A program made the position numbers and the translations under genes. From Desulfobacteraceae bacterium (GTDB lineage: Bacteria; Desulfobacterota; DSM-4660; Desulfatiglandales; Desulfatiglandaceae), in contig JAERTK010000214.1 in the NCBI GenBank assembly GCA_016844935.1, positions 1 through 64,000 of the forward strand: 64,000 nt of DNA. The letters are read 5' to 3'. Positions 37,716 through 48,579 of the stretch are shown piece after piece. Each line of letters begins with the position of its first letter. Within the stretch, counting starts at the first letter, position 1. The notes below the pieces were generated by a model. It did no database searches and was not told the DNA's origin. It saw only the letters and a list, made by a program, of their open reading frames with translations.

Positions 37716-38948
37716 ATGGCACTAATTGTACAGAAGTACGGCGGCACCTCGGTGGGGAGCATTGAAAAGATTAAGGCGGTGGCCGAGCGCGTTATAGAAG
37801 CTTGCAGGCAGGGGAATCAGATGGTTGTGGTGCTTTCCGCCATGGCCGGTCAAACGGACGGTCTGATTGCAATGGCCAAAGAGATCAATCCCGATCCGGA
37901 CTCGCGGGAACTGGATGTGCTCATGAGTACGGGGGAGCAGGTGAGCGTGGCCCTGTTTGCCATGGCGGTGAAATCCTTTGGGTATGATGCCCGTTCTCTT
38001 TTGGGATTTCAGACCGCCATCCATACGGACGATCTATACGGAAAAGCCAGGATTCAGGATATCGAGGTCGATCGGATTATGCGAAACCTGGATGCGGGAA
38101 GGATTGTCACGGTGGCAGGGTTTCAGGGGGTCAACGCCAGCGGTGACATCACTACCCTGGGTCGTGGCGGGTCCGACACCACGGCGGTGGCCCTTGCGGC
38201 GGCGCTCGATGCGGACGTGTGCGAGATTTTGACGGATGTGGAAGGGGTTTATACCACGGATCCCAATGTGTGTCGGAAAGCCAGAAGGATGGATTTCATT
38301 TCTTACGATGAAATGCTGGAGATGGCCAGCATGGGGGCAAAAGTTCTTGAAATTCGCTCCGTGGAGTTTGCCAAAAAATTTAATGTGCCGATTCACGTAA
38401 GATCCACTTTTACCAATGAAAGGGGTACCATGGTGGTTGCTGAAACAAAGGACATGGAAAAAATCGCGGTGTCGGGGGTGGCTTACAACAAGAATGAGGC
38501 CAGGATCACCATACGAAAAGTCCCGGATCAACCGGGGGTGGCATCCAGAATTTTTGACCCGGTCTTCAGGGCGGGCACTGTTGTGGACATGATCGTTCAG
38601 AATACCAGTCAGGATGGGTTCACGGATCTCACTTTCACGGTTCCCAAACCGGATTTTTACAAGACCATGAAACTGGTCAGTGATGTGGGGAAGGATGTGG
38701 GTGCGGAGACAGTCCTGGGGGATGAGGACATCGCAAAAGTTTCCATCATCGGCGTCGGTATGCGGGTTCATGCGGGTATCGCCAAAAAGATGTTTGCGGC
38801 TCTGGCCAACAAAAACATCAACATCATGATGATCAGCACTTCGGAAATTAAAATTTCCTGCGTCATCGAGGAAAAATATACCGAACTGGCGGTGCGGGTT
38901 CTTCACGACGCCTTTGGTCTGGATCATGCGAAAGAGGAAATCCTTTAG
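37716..38948 (+). CDS. lysC: Aspartate kinase
   Basis: First enzyme of the aspartate family pathway (Lys, Thr, Met, diaminopimelate). The 410 residues have the kinase domain (1-230, with [31 protein letters not shown] and [12 protein letters not shown]) and two C-terminal ACT domains (about 265-405) that bind feedback inhibitors. It is the monofunctional type, similar to the Bacillus/Corynebacterium length. Its 3' end overlaps the HhH protein gene by 23 nt. Confidence 0.96.
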   Translation: MALIVQKYGGTSVGSIEKIKAVAERVIEACRQGNQMVVVLSAMAGQTDGLIAMAKEINPDPDSRELDVLMSTGEQVSVALFAMAVKSFGYDARSLLGFQTAIHTDDLYGKARIQDIEVDRIMRNLDAGRIVTVAGFQGVNASGDITTLGRGGSDTTAVALAAALDADVCEILTDVEGVYTTDPNVCRKARRMDFISYDEMLEMASMGAKVLEIRSVEFAKKFNVPIHVRSTFTNERGTMVVAETKDMEKIAVSGVAYNKNEARITIRKVPDQPGVASRIFDPVFRAGTVVDMIVQNTSQDGFTDLTFTVPKPDFYKTMKLVSDVGKDVGAETVLGDEDIAKVSIIGVGMRVHAGIAKKMFAALANKNINIMMISTSEIKISCVIEEKYTELAVRVLHDAFGLDHAKEEIL

Positions 38949-39297
38949 CGGCGCCGGGGTATTTTTCCTGCTTTTATTGTTGTTGCTCATAAACTTTCTG
39001 GGCGGCGGCGTAAAATCGTCTTTCCCGCCAAAGGGGCGGATAGCGGGGGAAGTGTTTGTTGATCCCTCAGGCGAGGTTTCGGCTTTTCACCGGTTGACCC
39101 TCGGGATTCCCATATCCATCAACACGGACACCGCTCATGGATTAACGGCTGTACCCGGAATCGGACCGAAAACAGCCGCCGCCATTGTTCGCGCCCGTGA
39201 ACGGGAAGGTGGGTTCAGGGAGTTGAAGGAGCTCATGTCCATCCGGGGGATCAGTGCATCACTTTATCACAAAATAAGCCCTTATCTTACACTATGA
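38926..39297 (+). CDS. Membrane-anchored helix-hairpin-helix protein (ComEA-like)
   Basis: 123-residue protein with a basic N-terminus and one membrane helix (about 10-27), a short extracytoplasmic region and a C-terminal helix-hairpin-helix pair (about 62-122; [20 protein letters not shown] and [15 protein letters not shown]). The layout matches ComEA-type proteins that bind incoming DNA in the periplasm, though many such proteins in non-competent species are of unknown use. It starts inside lysC and lies 16 bp before tsaD; no other competence gene is near. Confidence 0.82.
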   Translation: MRKRKSFSGAGVFFLLLLLLLINFLGGGVKSSFPPKGRIAGEVFVDPSGEVSAFHRLTLGIPISINTDTAHGLTAVPGIGPKTAAAIVRAREREGGFRELKELMSIRGISASLYHKISPYLTL

Positions 39298-39313
39298 GTG
39301 CATTTGAAAGTAA

Positions 39314-40342
39314 ATGATCGTTTTAGGCATCGATACATCCTGTGATGATACATCCGCCGGCATTGTGGCCGATGGAATAAAAACCCTGGCCAATGTGATT
39401 CATTCGCAGGTGGCTGTTCACCATCCCCACGGCGGGGTGGTCCCCGAACTGGCTTCCAGGGAGCATGTGCGAAATATTGTGCCCGTGGTGGACGAGGCCT
39501 TGAAACATGCGGGGCTCGGTATGACGGACCTGGACGGCATTGCTGTCACCGTAGGGCCCGGACTGGTGGGGGCGCTTCTGGTGGGACTTTACCATGCCAA
39601 AGGGTTGTCCTATGTGCTGGGAAAGCCGTTGATCGCCGTGAACCACCTGGAGGCCCATATCCTTTCCATTTTCCTGGAATCGGAGCATCCTCCCTTTCCT
39701 TTCGTGGCCCTGACGGTCTCAGGTGGGCATACAAGTCTTTATTATGTTGAAGATTTCGGTCGCTATACCCTTTTGGGCCAGACCCTTGACGATGCAGCCG
39801 GCGAAGCGTTCGATAAGGTAGCCAAGATTTCCGGAATGGGATATCCGGGCGGGGTCGCCATCGAAAAAGCATCCAGGAATGGCCGCCATGATGGTGTGAA
39901 GTTCCCGCGGGCTTATATGTCCAAGACATCACTCGATTTCAGTTTCAGCGGGCTTAAGACGGCCGTTTCCCTGTTCCTGAAAAAATGGCGTGATGACCCT
40001 GTGTTAAGTGCGGAGATCAGTTTGAACGATATTGTCGCGTCTTTTCAGGAAGCTGTTGTGGATGTGCTGGTGGCCAAAGTCATGGTGGCCGCAAAACGCA
40101 TGGGGGTGGCCTCGGTGGTGCTCGCGGGCGGCGTTGCATGCAATAATCATTTAAGAAAAAACCTAGTGGAAGCAGCCGGCATTGATGGTATGCGGGTATA
40201 TTATCCCCGTCCCGCTTACTGCACGGACAATGGGGCCATGATTGCCCTGACGGGTTACCACCGGTTCGTGAGAGATGGCGCCACCCATATGGCGGTGGAC
40301 GTGAGGGCCAGATATCCCATCCAGGATTTGATGCTCGAATAA
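39314..40342 (+). CDS. tsaD: tRNA t6A37 threonylcarbamoyltransferase TsaD
   Basis: Catalytic subunit transferring threonylcarbamoyl to A37 of tRNAs. The 342 residues belong to the ASKHA fold; the metal ligands H111 and H115 are in NHLEAHIL, and D11/D12 and VTVGPGLVGALLVG, LTVSGGHTSL, DDAAGEAFDKVAK, FSFSGLKTAV and VLAGGVACNN are all conserved. Same operon direction as tsaE. Complete and of normal length. Confidence 0.97.
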   Translation: MIVLGIDTSCDDTSAGIVADGIKTLANVIHSQVAVHHPHGGVVPELASREHVRNIVPVVDEALKHAGLGMTDLDGIAVTVGPGLVGALLVGLYHAKGLSYVLGKPLIAVNHLEAHILSIFLESEHPPFPFVALTVSGGHTSLYYVEDFGRYTLLGQTLDDAAGEAFDKVAKISGMGYPGGVAIEKASRNGRHDGVKFPRAYMSKTSLDFSFSGLKTAVSLFLKKWRDDPVLSAEISLNDIVASFQEAVVDVLVAKVMVAAKRMGVASVVLAGGVACNNHLRKNLVEAAGIDGMRVYYPRPAYCTDNGAMIALTGYHRFVRDGATHMAVDVRARYPIQDLMLE

Positions 40343-40440
40343 CCGAGAATGACCATAAGACATTATTTTTTTCCAAAAATTTATTTTCCGGGAACATGGA
40401 GACGACAACCCCTTCGCCATTCTTCCATGTCTGATTTATC

Positions 40441-40923
40441 TTGAAAGTACGCAGGCGGCTCCGATACTACTACCTCCGATTCATTCGATTGCGGGGTGAT
40501 CCCCATGAGCTGGCGCTGGGCATGGCCTTCGGGATTTTTACGGGGATGATGCCCATCATGCCGTTTCAGATGGCCATTTCCGTTGCGCTGGCGCTTGTTT
40601 TCAAGGGAAGCAAAATCACGGCGGCCCTGGGAACGTGGATCAGCAATCCTCTGAACTGGTATTTTCTGTACTACTTCAGCTACAAGCTCGGCGCTTGGGT
40701 TCTGGGCATGGAAGGTTACAGCGCCATGTTTACAACCATTATGGAAATGGTTCGATCCGAGGCCGAATCCATGCTCATCGTGGAAAAAATCATTGAAGCC
40801 GGCGGGCTTATGGGTGCTGCATTTCTTGTGGGAGGTTTGATGATGGGTGCGGCCGTTGCATTCCCGTCTTATTTCATTTTCCTATATATTTTTAAACGTA
40901 TACGGCGGTGGCGTGATTCCTGA
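40441..40923 (+). CDS. DUF2062 membrane protein
   Basis: 160-residue protein of the DUF2062 family. A basic N-terminus (KVRRRLRYYYLRFIRLRGDPHE) leads into hydrophobic segments at about 25-60, 70-90 and 120-150; the family patterns GDPHELALGMAFGIFTG and WISNPLNWYFLYYFSYKLG are clear. The function is not established. The start is TTG at 40441, after a 98-nt gap following tsaD; it ends 11 nt before rsmA and is probably co-transcribed with it. Confidence 0.85.
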   Translation: MKVRRRLRYYYLRFIRLRGDPHELALGMAFGIFTGMMPIMPFQMAISVALALVFKGSKITAALGTWISNPLNWYFLYYFSYKLGAWVLGMEGYSAMFTTIMEMVRSEAESMLIVEKIIEAGGLMGAAFLVGGLMMGAAVAFPSYFIFLYIFKRIRRWRDS

Positions 40924-40934
40924 GGGGGGATGGT

Positions 40935-41792
40935 TTGGCTTTTGCCGGGTCAACAAAACCAGTTGAGCCCTTCCGGCCCAAGAAGAGACTGGGTCAGAAT
41001 TTTCTGGTGGACCGCTTCATCAGCGATAAGATCATATCTTTTTCGGGATTTACCCACGAAGATACGATTTTAGAAATCGGGCCGGGGAAAGGCGCCTTGA
41101 CTCTGCCCCTGGCGGGAAAGGTGAAACATGTGGTGGCCGTTGAAAAGGATGGTCAACTGGTGGACTGGCTCAACAACAGGCTCCATCAAGACGGCTTCAA
41201 CAATGTGACCTTGCTGCACGAGGATATCTTGAAGGTCGATTGGCAAACTTTGAAAAAATATTTTGAAGGTAGAATTCCCGTCATTGGGAATCTCCCCTAC
41301 AATATCTCATCCCCTGTTCTTGAGAAAATGTGCCGACATTCACAATGGATGGGTCAGGCAATCCTCATGTTTCAAAAGGAAGTGGCCGATCGTTTGACGG
41401 CAACACCGGGAGGCAAAACCTATGGGGCCCTGACCCTTCTGGTGCAATACCATGCCGAAGCCTTTTCGGTGCTCAAAGTCTTGAAGGGGTCTTTTTTCCC
41501 TGTGCCCAAGGTGGATTCCATGGTGGTCTCTCTCGATTTTGAAAGACCTTATCCCCAACGGGGGGGGCATGAGGCGGTTTTTAAGAAAGTGGTCAAGGGG
41601 GCCTTTTCCCACCGAAGAAAGACGGTTTTGAATTCCCTGAAAGGGGCGTTTCGGGATCAGAGCCGGGAATCTCTTCTATCGGCCTTGGCGGCATGTGGCA
41701 TCGATCCCGGAAAACGGGCGGAAGTGCTCCATATGGCGGATTTTCTGCGGCTTTCGTCCTTGCTGGCAATTGACAACGGGGTAGGCAGATGA
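40935..41792 (+). CDS. rsmA: 16S rRNA dimethyladenosine transferase
   Basis: Dimethylates A1518 and A1519 of 16S rRNA late in 30S maturation. The 285 residues show KKRLGQNFLVD, the SAM-binding motif EIGPGKGALT, the catalytic NLPYN motif, VQYHAEAFSVLKVLKGSFFPVPKVDS and the C-terminal helical domain. The start is TTG with GAGGGGGG upstream. Symbol ksgA is also used. Confidence 0.96.
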   Translation: MAFAGSTKPVEPFRPKKRLGQNFLVDRFISDKIISFSGFTHEDTILEIGPGKGALTLPLAGKVKHVVAVEKDGQLVDWLNNRLHQDGFNNVTLLHEDILKVDWQTLKKYFEGRIPVIGNLPYNISSPVLEKMCRHSQWMGQAILMFQKEVADRLTATPGGKTYGALTLLVQYHAEAFSVLKVLKGSFFPVPKVDSMVVSLDFERPYPQRGGHEAVFKKVVKGAFSHRRKTVLNSLKGAFRDQSRESLLSALAACGIDPGKRAEVLHMADFLRLSSLLAIDNGVGR

Positions 41793-41852
41793 TACAAGAT
41801 CAAGTCCTGTTTTAAAACCATTAGAAAATACCGCTTTAGGAGAGCGTTTTCC

Positions 41853-42698
41853 GTGGAAATCATAAAAACCGTTCATCACATGCAGCAGACTTCCGATGCC
41901 ATTCGCCAAGGCGGGGAGTCCCTTGCTCTGGTGCCCACCATGGGTTTTTTTCATGAGGGACATCTTACGTTGATGCGGGCGGCCAAGGACCATTGCGACC
42001 GGCTGGTTGTGAGCCTTTTTGTCAATCCGACCCAGTTCGGCCCCAACGAAGATTTTGAGGCTTATCCCCGGGACACCCAAGGGGATCTCAAAAAAGCGGA
42101 AGATGCGGGGGCGGATATGGTGTTTATGCCCTCAGCGGGGGAAATGTACCCAGAGAGCGCTCAAACCAGTGTGGTGGTGAAAGATCTGCCGAATCATCTG
42201 TGCGGCCTGTCGCGGTCCGGACACTTTGACGGGGTGACCACCGTTGTGGCGAAGCTGTTTCATATCGTCAAGCCCCACGTGGCTGTTTTCGGGCAGAAAG
42301 ATTATCAGCAGCTGTCCGTGATCAGCCGGATGGTCATGGATCTTGATATGGATATCCAGATCATGGGTGTTCCCACCGTAAGGGAGGCGGACGGGTTGGC
42401 CATGAGTTCCCGGAACAGTTACCTGAGCCCGGAAGAGAGGAAGTCCGCCCTTTCCCTCAAGAAATCCCTGGACCTGGCACAGCGGCTGTTCCATGAAGGG
42501 GAGAAGAAGGCGCACATTGTGAAGGATTTTGTGCGATCTTATATCCTGGAGCACCCCCATACGGAGATCGACTACATCTCCCTGTGCGATTCGGTGACCC
42601 TGGAAGATGTGAACACCCTCACAGACGGCACCCTCATGGCACTGGCGGTTCGGGTGGGGAAAACACGATTGATTGATAACGGCCGGTTGAAAAAATGA
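41853..42698 (+). CDS. panC: Pantothenate synthetase
   Basis: Joins pantoate and beta-alanine using ATP in coenzyme A synthesis. The 281 residues show PTMGFFHEGHLTLM (the HIGH-like nucleotide motif), FVNPTQFGPNEDF, the FGQKDYQQ motif and the MSSRNSYLS KMSKS-equivalent. The start is GTG at 41853 with TTAGGAGAG upstream. A 60-nt gap separates it from rsmA; panB is not in the window. Confidence 0.96.
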   Translation: MEIIKTVHHMQQTSDAIRQGGESLALVPTMGFFHEGHLTLMRAAKDHCDRLVVSLFVNPTQFGPNEDFEAYPRDTQGDLKKAEDAGADMVFMPSAGEMYPESAQTSVVVKDLPNHLCGLSRSGHFDGVTTVVAKLFHIVKPHVAVFGQKDYQQLSVISRMVMDLDMDIQIMGVPTVREADGLAMSSRNSYLSPEERKSALSLKKSLDLAQRLFHEGEKKAHIVKDFVRSYILEHPHTEIDYISLCDSVTLEDVNTLTDGTLMALAVRVGKTRLIDNGRLKK

Positions 42699-42785
42699 AA
42701 AGCAGTTATCAGTTTCCAGTTTTAAACTGCTAACCGGAATGTTAGTAAAACCTAAGCTTAACACTTAAAGTAAAAGGAGTTTTTT

Positions 42786-43952
42786 ATGAAGAGTGCAAAT
42801 TTTTTGTTTACCTCTGAGTCCGTGACCGAAGGTCATCCGGATAAGGTAGCGGACCAGATTTCGGATAGCATTCTGGATGAAATTTTCAAACAGGACCCCC
42901 AGTCCCGGGTGGCCTGCGAGACCCTGGTGACCACCGGCATGGCCATGATCTCCGGTGAAATTACCACCACCGCCTATGTGGATATGCCCGATGTGGTCCG
43001 GCAGACCATCAAGGATATCGGTTATAAGAACTCCTCAATGGGATTTGACTGGGAGACTTGCGCGGTGCTTTCCACCATCGACAAGCAGTCCCCGGACATT
43101 GCCATGGGCGTCGATACCGGCTCCGGTTTGTTTCAGGAACAGGGGGCAGGGGACCAGGGGCTTATGTTCGGGTATGCGTGCAAGGATACCGATGTTCTGA
43201 TGCCCATGCCCATCTATCTGGCCCACGGACTGACCCGGCGGCTGGCGCACGTGAGAAAATCCGGCCAATTGCCATGGCTCAGGCCTGATGGCAAAAGCCA
43301 GGTGACCGTTGAATACGAAGATGGAAAGCCCAAACGAATCCATACGGTGGTCATTGCGGCCCAGCACAGTCCGGAAGTGGATTATGATACCCTCAGGGAG
43401 GCCATCATCGAAAAGGTGGTCATGGAAGTGATCCCCAAGGAGATGCTGGATGATGCCACCCAGTATTTTATCAACACCACGGGGCGGTTCGTGGTGGGCG
43501 GTCCCCAGGGGGACTGCGGGCTCACCGGCCGCAAAATCATCATGGATACCTATGGGGGATTTGGCTACCATGGGGGCGGCGCTTTTTCCGGTAAAGATCC
43601 GTCCAAGGTGGACCGAAGCGCCTCTTATATGTGCCGTTATGTGGCCAAGAACATCGTTGCGGCAGGGTTGGCGGAAAAATGCGAAATCCAGGTGGCCTAT
43701 ACCATCGGACGCGCTGATCCGGTATCCGTGATGGTGGGTGCCTACAGTACCGGCGCGGTATCCAGTGCGGAATTGACTGAGATCGTCAAAAAAGAATTCG
43801 ACCTGAGGCCGGCGGCCATTATTGAGAGGCTGGACCTGCTTCGGCCCATCTACCGGAAGACTTCCAATTACGGTCATTTCGGGCGCGCCCTTCCCGAGTT
43901 CGCCTGGGAAAAAACAGACATGGTCAATACACTCAAAAGTGCCGTAAAGTAG
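42786..43952 (+). CDS. metK: S-adenosylmethionine synthetase
   Basis: Makes SAM from methionine and ATP. The 388 residues include [44 protein letters not shown], the P-loop-like [16 protein letters not shown] and [19 protein letters not shown] precedes the ATG. The 87-nt upstream gap contains a 7-bp inverted repeat (42701-42707 with 42725-42731) without a T tract; no SAM-riboswitch core was recognised. ahcY follows after 28 nt, so production and clearing of SAM products are probably co-expressed. Confidence 0.97.
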   Translation: MKSANFLFTSESVTEGHPDKVADQISDSILDEIFKQDPQSRVACETLVTTGMAMISGEITTTAYVDMPDVVRQTIKDIGYKNSSMGFDWETCAVLSTIDKQSPDIAMGVDTGSGLFQEQGAGDQGLMFGYACKDTDVLMPMPIYLAHGLTRRLAHVRKSGQLPWLRPDGKSQVTVEYEDGKPKRIHTVVIAAQHSPEVDYDTLREAIIEKVVMEVIPKEMLDDATQYFINTTGRFVVGGPQGDCGLTGRKIIMDTYGGFGYHGGGAFSGKDPSKVDRSASYMCRYVAKNIVAAGLAEKCEIQVAYTIGRADPVSVMVGAYSTGAVSSAELTEIVKKEFDLRPAAIIERLDLLRPIYRKTSNYGHFGRALPEFAWEKTDMVNTLKSAVK

Positions 43953-43980
43953 GGCATAAAACATAAAAAGGATAATTTAA

Positions 43981-45306
<1,326 letters not shown>

Positions 45307-45363
45307 TGGAATTGTGGAATGATGTAGGGGGGACGACTTTTTAGCCCTAAACGGGAGTTTATT

Positions 45364-46458
45364 ATGTCCGAAGATATTTTTCGACAATTACAGGAACAGC
45401 TGGATCAGTATTCCATTGGGTTTCCCGCCACTGAATCCGGGGTTGAGCTTAAGATTTTGAAAAGGCTCTTCACGGAAGAAGAGGCGGAGATGTACCTTTT
45501 TATGAGCATGATGCTAGAAACCCCCGACAGTGTGGCCGGCCGCCTGAAACAGGATCCGGCCCAAGTCGCCGAACGCCTGGACGAAATGGCTGAAAAAGGG
45601 CTGTTGTTCCGGGTGCGAAAAGGGGATGAGGCCAAGTACGGCGCAGCGCCCTTTGTGGTGGGTATTTATGAATTTCAATTGAAAACCATGGATACGGCGC
45701 TGGCGCGGCTCTTTGATGATTTCTTTGAGGAAGCGTTTTCCGAACAGACGTCCCGACAGGTGGTGCCCATGCGGACCATCCCCGTGAATAAATCCATCGG
45801 TGTGTCCTGGAATGTGACGCAGTATGAGGATGCGCGTGAAATCATCAAATCAAAGGACCGTCTGGCTGTGGCCGACTGTATTTGCCGCACTCAGCAGGGA
45901 TTACTGGAAAATTCCTGCGGCAAACCTCTGGAGGTCTGTTTCCTGGCCGGCTCGCATGGTGCGTACTACGTGGATAAGGGTATGGGCCGTTGGGTGGAAG
46001 AGGAGGAGGCTTTGGAGATTTTGGATAAATGCGAAGAAGCCGGGCTGGTGCCCCAACCCTTTAATGCCATCAACCCTGGGGGGCTTTGCAACTGCTGTGG
46101 CGATTGCTGTGGCATGCTGCGCGCATTGAAAAAACATCCCCGGCCCGTTGAAATAGTGGTAACCAACCATTACGCCGTGGTGGATGAGGACCTGTGCGTG
46201 GGGTGCGAAGTTTGCCTGGACCGTTGCCAGATGGATGCCATTACCATGGGGGATGACGGCACGGCCCTTGTGGATCTGGATCGGTGTATCGGCTGTGGTC
46301 TGTGTGTGACCACCTGTGACGTGGAAGCCATGACCCTGGAACCCAAATCCTCCGAAGATCGCCGCGATCCGCCGGCAAAGGCTCAGCTGACCCTGATGGA
46401 AATGGCGCAGAAACGGGGAAAATCGTTGATACCCCTTGCGGTTATGAAGGGTGCGTAG
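45364..46458 (+). CDS. Cysteine-rich 4Fe-4S protein with N-terminal helical domain
   Basis: 364-residue cytoplasmic iron-sulfur protein. The N-terminal 130 residues are helical and resemble a winged-helix regulator. A first cysteine group follows (C172, C174, C185, C192), then a dense CNCCGDCC block at 242-249 and two ferredoxin-type CX2CX2CX3C motifs at C278-C288 and C308-C318, enough for two 4Fe-4S clusters plus an extra metal site. Similar proteins occur in sulfate reducers, but no defined function is known to me. It follows ahcY by 57 nt and precedes a pseudogene; an electron-carrier or redox-sensor role is inference. Confidence 0.8.
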   Translation: MSEDIFRQLQEQLDQYSIGFPATESGVELKILKRLFTEEEAEMYLFMSMMLETPDSVAGRLKQDPAQVAERLDEMAEKGLLFRVRKGDEAKYGAAPFVVGIYEFQLKTMDTALARLFDDFFEEAFSEQTSRQVVPMRTIPVNKSIGVSWNVTQYEDAREIIKSKDRLAVADCICRTQQGLLENSCGKPLEVCFLAGSHGAYYVDKGMGRWVEEEEALEILDKCEEAGLVPQPFNAINPGGLCNCCGDCCGMLRALKKHPRPVEIVVTNHYAVVDEDLCVGCEVCLDRCQMDAITMGDDGTALVDLDRCIGCGLCVTTCDVEAMTLEPKSSEDRRDPPAKAQLTLMEMAQKRGKSLIPLAVMKGA

Positions 46459-46470
46459 GCAGAGTGATCC

Positions 46471-46900
46471 ATGTTTGAAACAAAAATAACGGAAATGCTG
46501 GGTATCAGGTATCCCATTGTGGGTGGGACCATGATGCACCTGTCCAATGCAGAATTTACCGCGGCCATTTCCAATGCAGGTGGGCTGGGTGTGCTGACCT
46601 CAGCCATTTATCAAGACCGGGAGTCTTTTGCCGAGGCCCTGGATCAGCTATTTGAACTGACGGATGAGCCCTTTGCCGTGAACCTGAACCTTTTTCCCAT
46701 GATGCGCCCCATTGATAACAACGAATACCTGGATGTGTTGTTGGAGAAAGGCGTCAAAATCGTTGAAACATCGGGACATTGGGATTATTTCCTGTGGCCA
46801 GGGAATCGGCATGGTTCATGATATTCCCACGGTAAAAGACCTGTTTGACCGGACCATGCAGGAAGCTTCGGATGTGGTCAAGGGCCTGGCTTCTGATTGA
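46471..46900 (+). pseudogene. Nitronate monooxygenase remnant with internal deletion
   Basis: The first roughly 100 codons encode a good FMN-binding TIM-barrel N-terminus (TEMLGIRYPIVGGTMMHLSN, SNAGGLGVLTS, NLNLFPMM, VKIVETSGH). The frame then breaks near 46775-46805 and a +1 frame resumes with the family's C-terminus (GQGIGMVHDIPTVKDLFDRT). About 200 central residues, including most of the barrel, are missing, so no working enzyme can be made. Intact members oxidise alkyl nitronates or act as enoyl reductases. The 12-nt distance to the FeS gene suggests it was once in that operon. Confidence 0.85.
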
Positions 46901-46978
46901 TGCCCTCATATCTATTCTTTTCTTTCCATTTGTTGTTCGGTGCCATTAGAAAATAACCTATGAACCACCGAGGCGCAG

Positions 46979-47488
46979 ATGACCATGAATGCTGCACCGG
47001 AAATTTTCATTAAAGCTGAATATATCCCTGGATCAATCGGTCGGATCTCTGAACTTCACGGGACTTATTACCACCGTTATTGGGGTTTTGGACTCTATTT
47101 TGAAGCCAAAGTGGCCACTGAACTATCGGCCTTTCTCCAGCGGTTTGATGAAAAACGGGATGGTATTTGGCTTGCTGAAAAAAATGGCCGAATAGAAGGG
47201 GCCATTGTTATAGATGGTATTCAGGCTGAAAATAAAGGGGCTCATCTGAGGTGGTTTATCGTATCCGATGCACTGAGGGGTAAAGGGATAGGTCGGGAGC
47301 TCATGGATAAAGCCATGGCGTTTTGTCGTGGGAAGGGTTACAAAAGGACATTCCTCTGGACCTTTGAAGGGCTCGGCGCTGCCAGGTACTTGTATGAAGC
47401 GACGGGTTTCAGTCTTGTTAAACAACAACGAGGTGAGCAATGGGGTGTTTTGGTAAACGAGCAATGTTTTGAATTAAAAATTGAATGA
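46979..47488 (+). CDS. GNAT family acetyltransferase
   Basis: 169-residue GNAT N-acetyltransferase. The acetyl-CoA pyrophosphate-binding motif is visible as VSDALRGKGIGRELMDKAM (about 95-113), after the beta strand LRWFIVS, and the late YLYEATGFSLVKQ block is typical. Relatives include fusions with MarR regulators. The substrate is unknown. The gene has lower GC than its left-hand neighbours and lies in a small accessory stretch between the pseudogene and manA. Confidence 0.85.
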   Translation: MTMNAAPEIFIKAEYIPGSIGRISELHGTYYHRYWGFGLYFEAKVATELSAFLQRFDEKRDGIWLAEKNGRIEGAIVIDGIQAENKGAHLRWFIVSDALRGKGIGRELMDKAMAFCRGKGYKRTFLWTFEGLGAARYLYEATGFSLVKQQRGEQWGVLVNEQCFELKIE

Positions 47489-47558
47489 AGGAACGCTTGG
47501 ATTGTGAGAACGGGACCTTGTTCCATGGCAGCTGAGGTGTTCCAGGGAGAGAAAAATC

Positions 47559-47912
47559 ATGTCAACAGACACCATGTCGCTGGGGTCGGAAACCATCGTT
47601 GGATCCATTGAAAATCAGAACGATCCATCTCAGCGCATCGAGATTAAATATGTTCAGGGTGAAAATGTTTTTGTAACCCATGGGATTTATACTAATTTTG
47701 CGGAGAAAGAAATTTCCATACCAGGTCATCTGGTGGTCATGGATTTCCAACTGATGGGGGCCATTGTATCTGAGATCCTGGAAAAGCTTTCCCAGGCCCG
47801 GGATAGGGAAACCACATTTGAATATGCCCCCCAGCTTCAGGTACTGGATAAACTATACAGCCTGGAGGATGGGGGGGAATACATGATGTTGAAAGAAGTG
47901 ATATCGCAATAA
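47559..47912 (+). CDS. Hypothetical protein, 117 residues
   Basis: I do not recognise this protein. It is hydrophilic to mildly acidic, without signal peptide, membrane segment or cysteine. The N-terminal half is predicted beta-rich (SETIVGSIENQ, IEIKYVQGENVFVTHGIYTNF), the C-terminal half helical (VVMDFQLMGAIVSEILEKLSQARD). GAGAGAAAAAT precedes the ATG. It lies 24 nt before a small hydrolase gene on the same strand and may be co-expressed with it. Real coding is supported by its operon-like spacing and amino-acid usage, not by family. Confidence 0.6.
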   Translation: MSTDTMSLGSETIVGSIENQNDPSQRIEIKYVQGENVFVTHGIYTNFAEKEISIPGHLVVMDFQLMGAIVSEILEKLSQARDRETTFEYAPQLQVLDKLYSLEDGGEYMMLKEVISQ

Positions 47913-47936
47913 ATGGATTCATTATGAAAACGGGGT

Positions 47937-48551
47937 GTGCCGGTGTCGGAAAAAAACATTGTTTTTGAATCAGGGGATTTGAACCTGGAAGGCCTTTTGG
48001 ACAGGGTAGAGGGCGATAGAGGAGTGGTGATAACCCACCCACATCCCCAATATGGCGGAACCATGCACAACAATGTTGTGGAATCACTGGTGAAAGCCTA
48101 TGGAAAAGCAGGCTACACCACCCTTCGTTTTAACTTCAGGGGCATGGGTAGAAGTGAAGGCCATTACGACGAAGGGGTTGGCGAGCAGGACGATGTCCGT
48201 GGGGCTGTGGCATACATCAAAGCTCTGGGGATTAATTCCGTTGATCTTGCAGGGTATTCCTTTGGGGCCTGGGTCAATGCCCAGGCAATTGGAGACCTGA
48301 ACCACGTGAGCCGGATGATTATGGTATCTCCGCCGGTGAATTTCATGGATTTTTCCTTTCTGCAATATACACCCAAGATTAGACTCATTATCGCCGGTTC
48401 CCGGGATGATATTGCTCCGCCGCACATGATTCGAAAGATGAGCCCTGGGTGGAATAAGGATTCGGATTTGCATGTTATTCAAGGGGCGGATCATTTTTAT
48501 TGGGATGAGACCGGTAAAATCGAATCCATTGTCGGAGACTTCCTCACTTAA
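47937..48551 (+). CDS. Alpha/beta hydrolase (YpfH/CocE-like small esterase)
   Basis: 204-residue alpha/beta hydrolase. The nucleophile is in the GYSFGAW elbow (serine near residue 105); HPHPQYGGTMHNNVV, RFNFRGMGRSEG (oxyanion region) and the final catalytic histidine in QGADHFYWD are present, with an aspartate in GSRDDIAPP. It has no signal peptide. This group is widespread in proteobacteria and often annotated as dienelactone-hydrolase-like; the substrate is unknown. The start is GTG at 47937. It precedes manA by 28 nt. Confidence 0.87.
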   Translation: MPVSEKNIVFESGDLNLEGLLDRVEGDRGVVITHPHPQYGGTMHNNVVESLVKAYGKAGYTTLRFNFRGMGRSEGHYDEGVGEQDDVRGAVAYIKALGINSVDLAGYSFGAWVNAQAIGDLNHVSRMIMVSPPVNFMDFSFLQYTPKIRLIIAGSRDDIAPPHMIRKMSPGWNKDSDLHVIQGADHFYWDETGKIESIVGDFLT

Positions 48552-48579
48552 ACATGTTCCTACCACGAGGGAGAAAACC

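Noticed and set aside
42699-42785. SAM or SAH riboswitch upstream of metK/ahcY
   Set aside because: The 87-nt gap has only a 7-bp inverted repeat, and the metK-ahcY gap is 28 nt; neither matches a known aptamer core.
48472-48579. Extended N-terminus of manA inside the hydrolase gene
   Set aside because: The 36 extra residues are not homologous to the family; GTG 48580 with GAGGGAG fits better.
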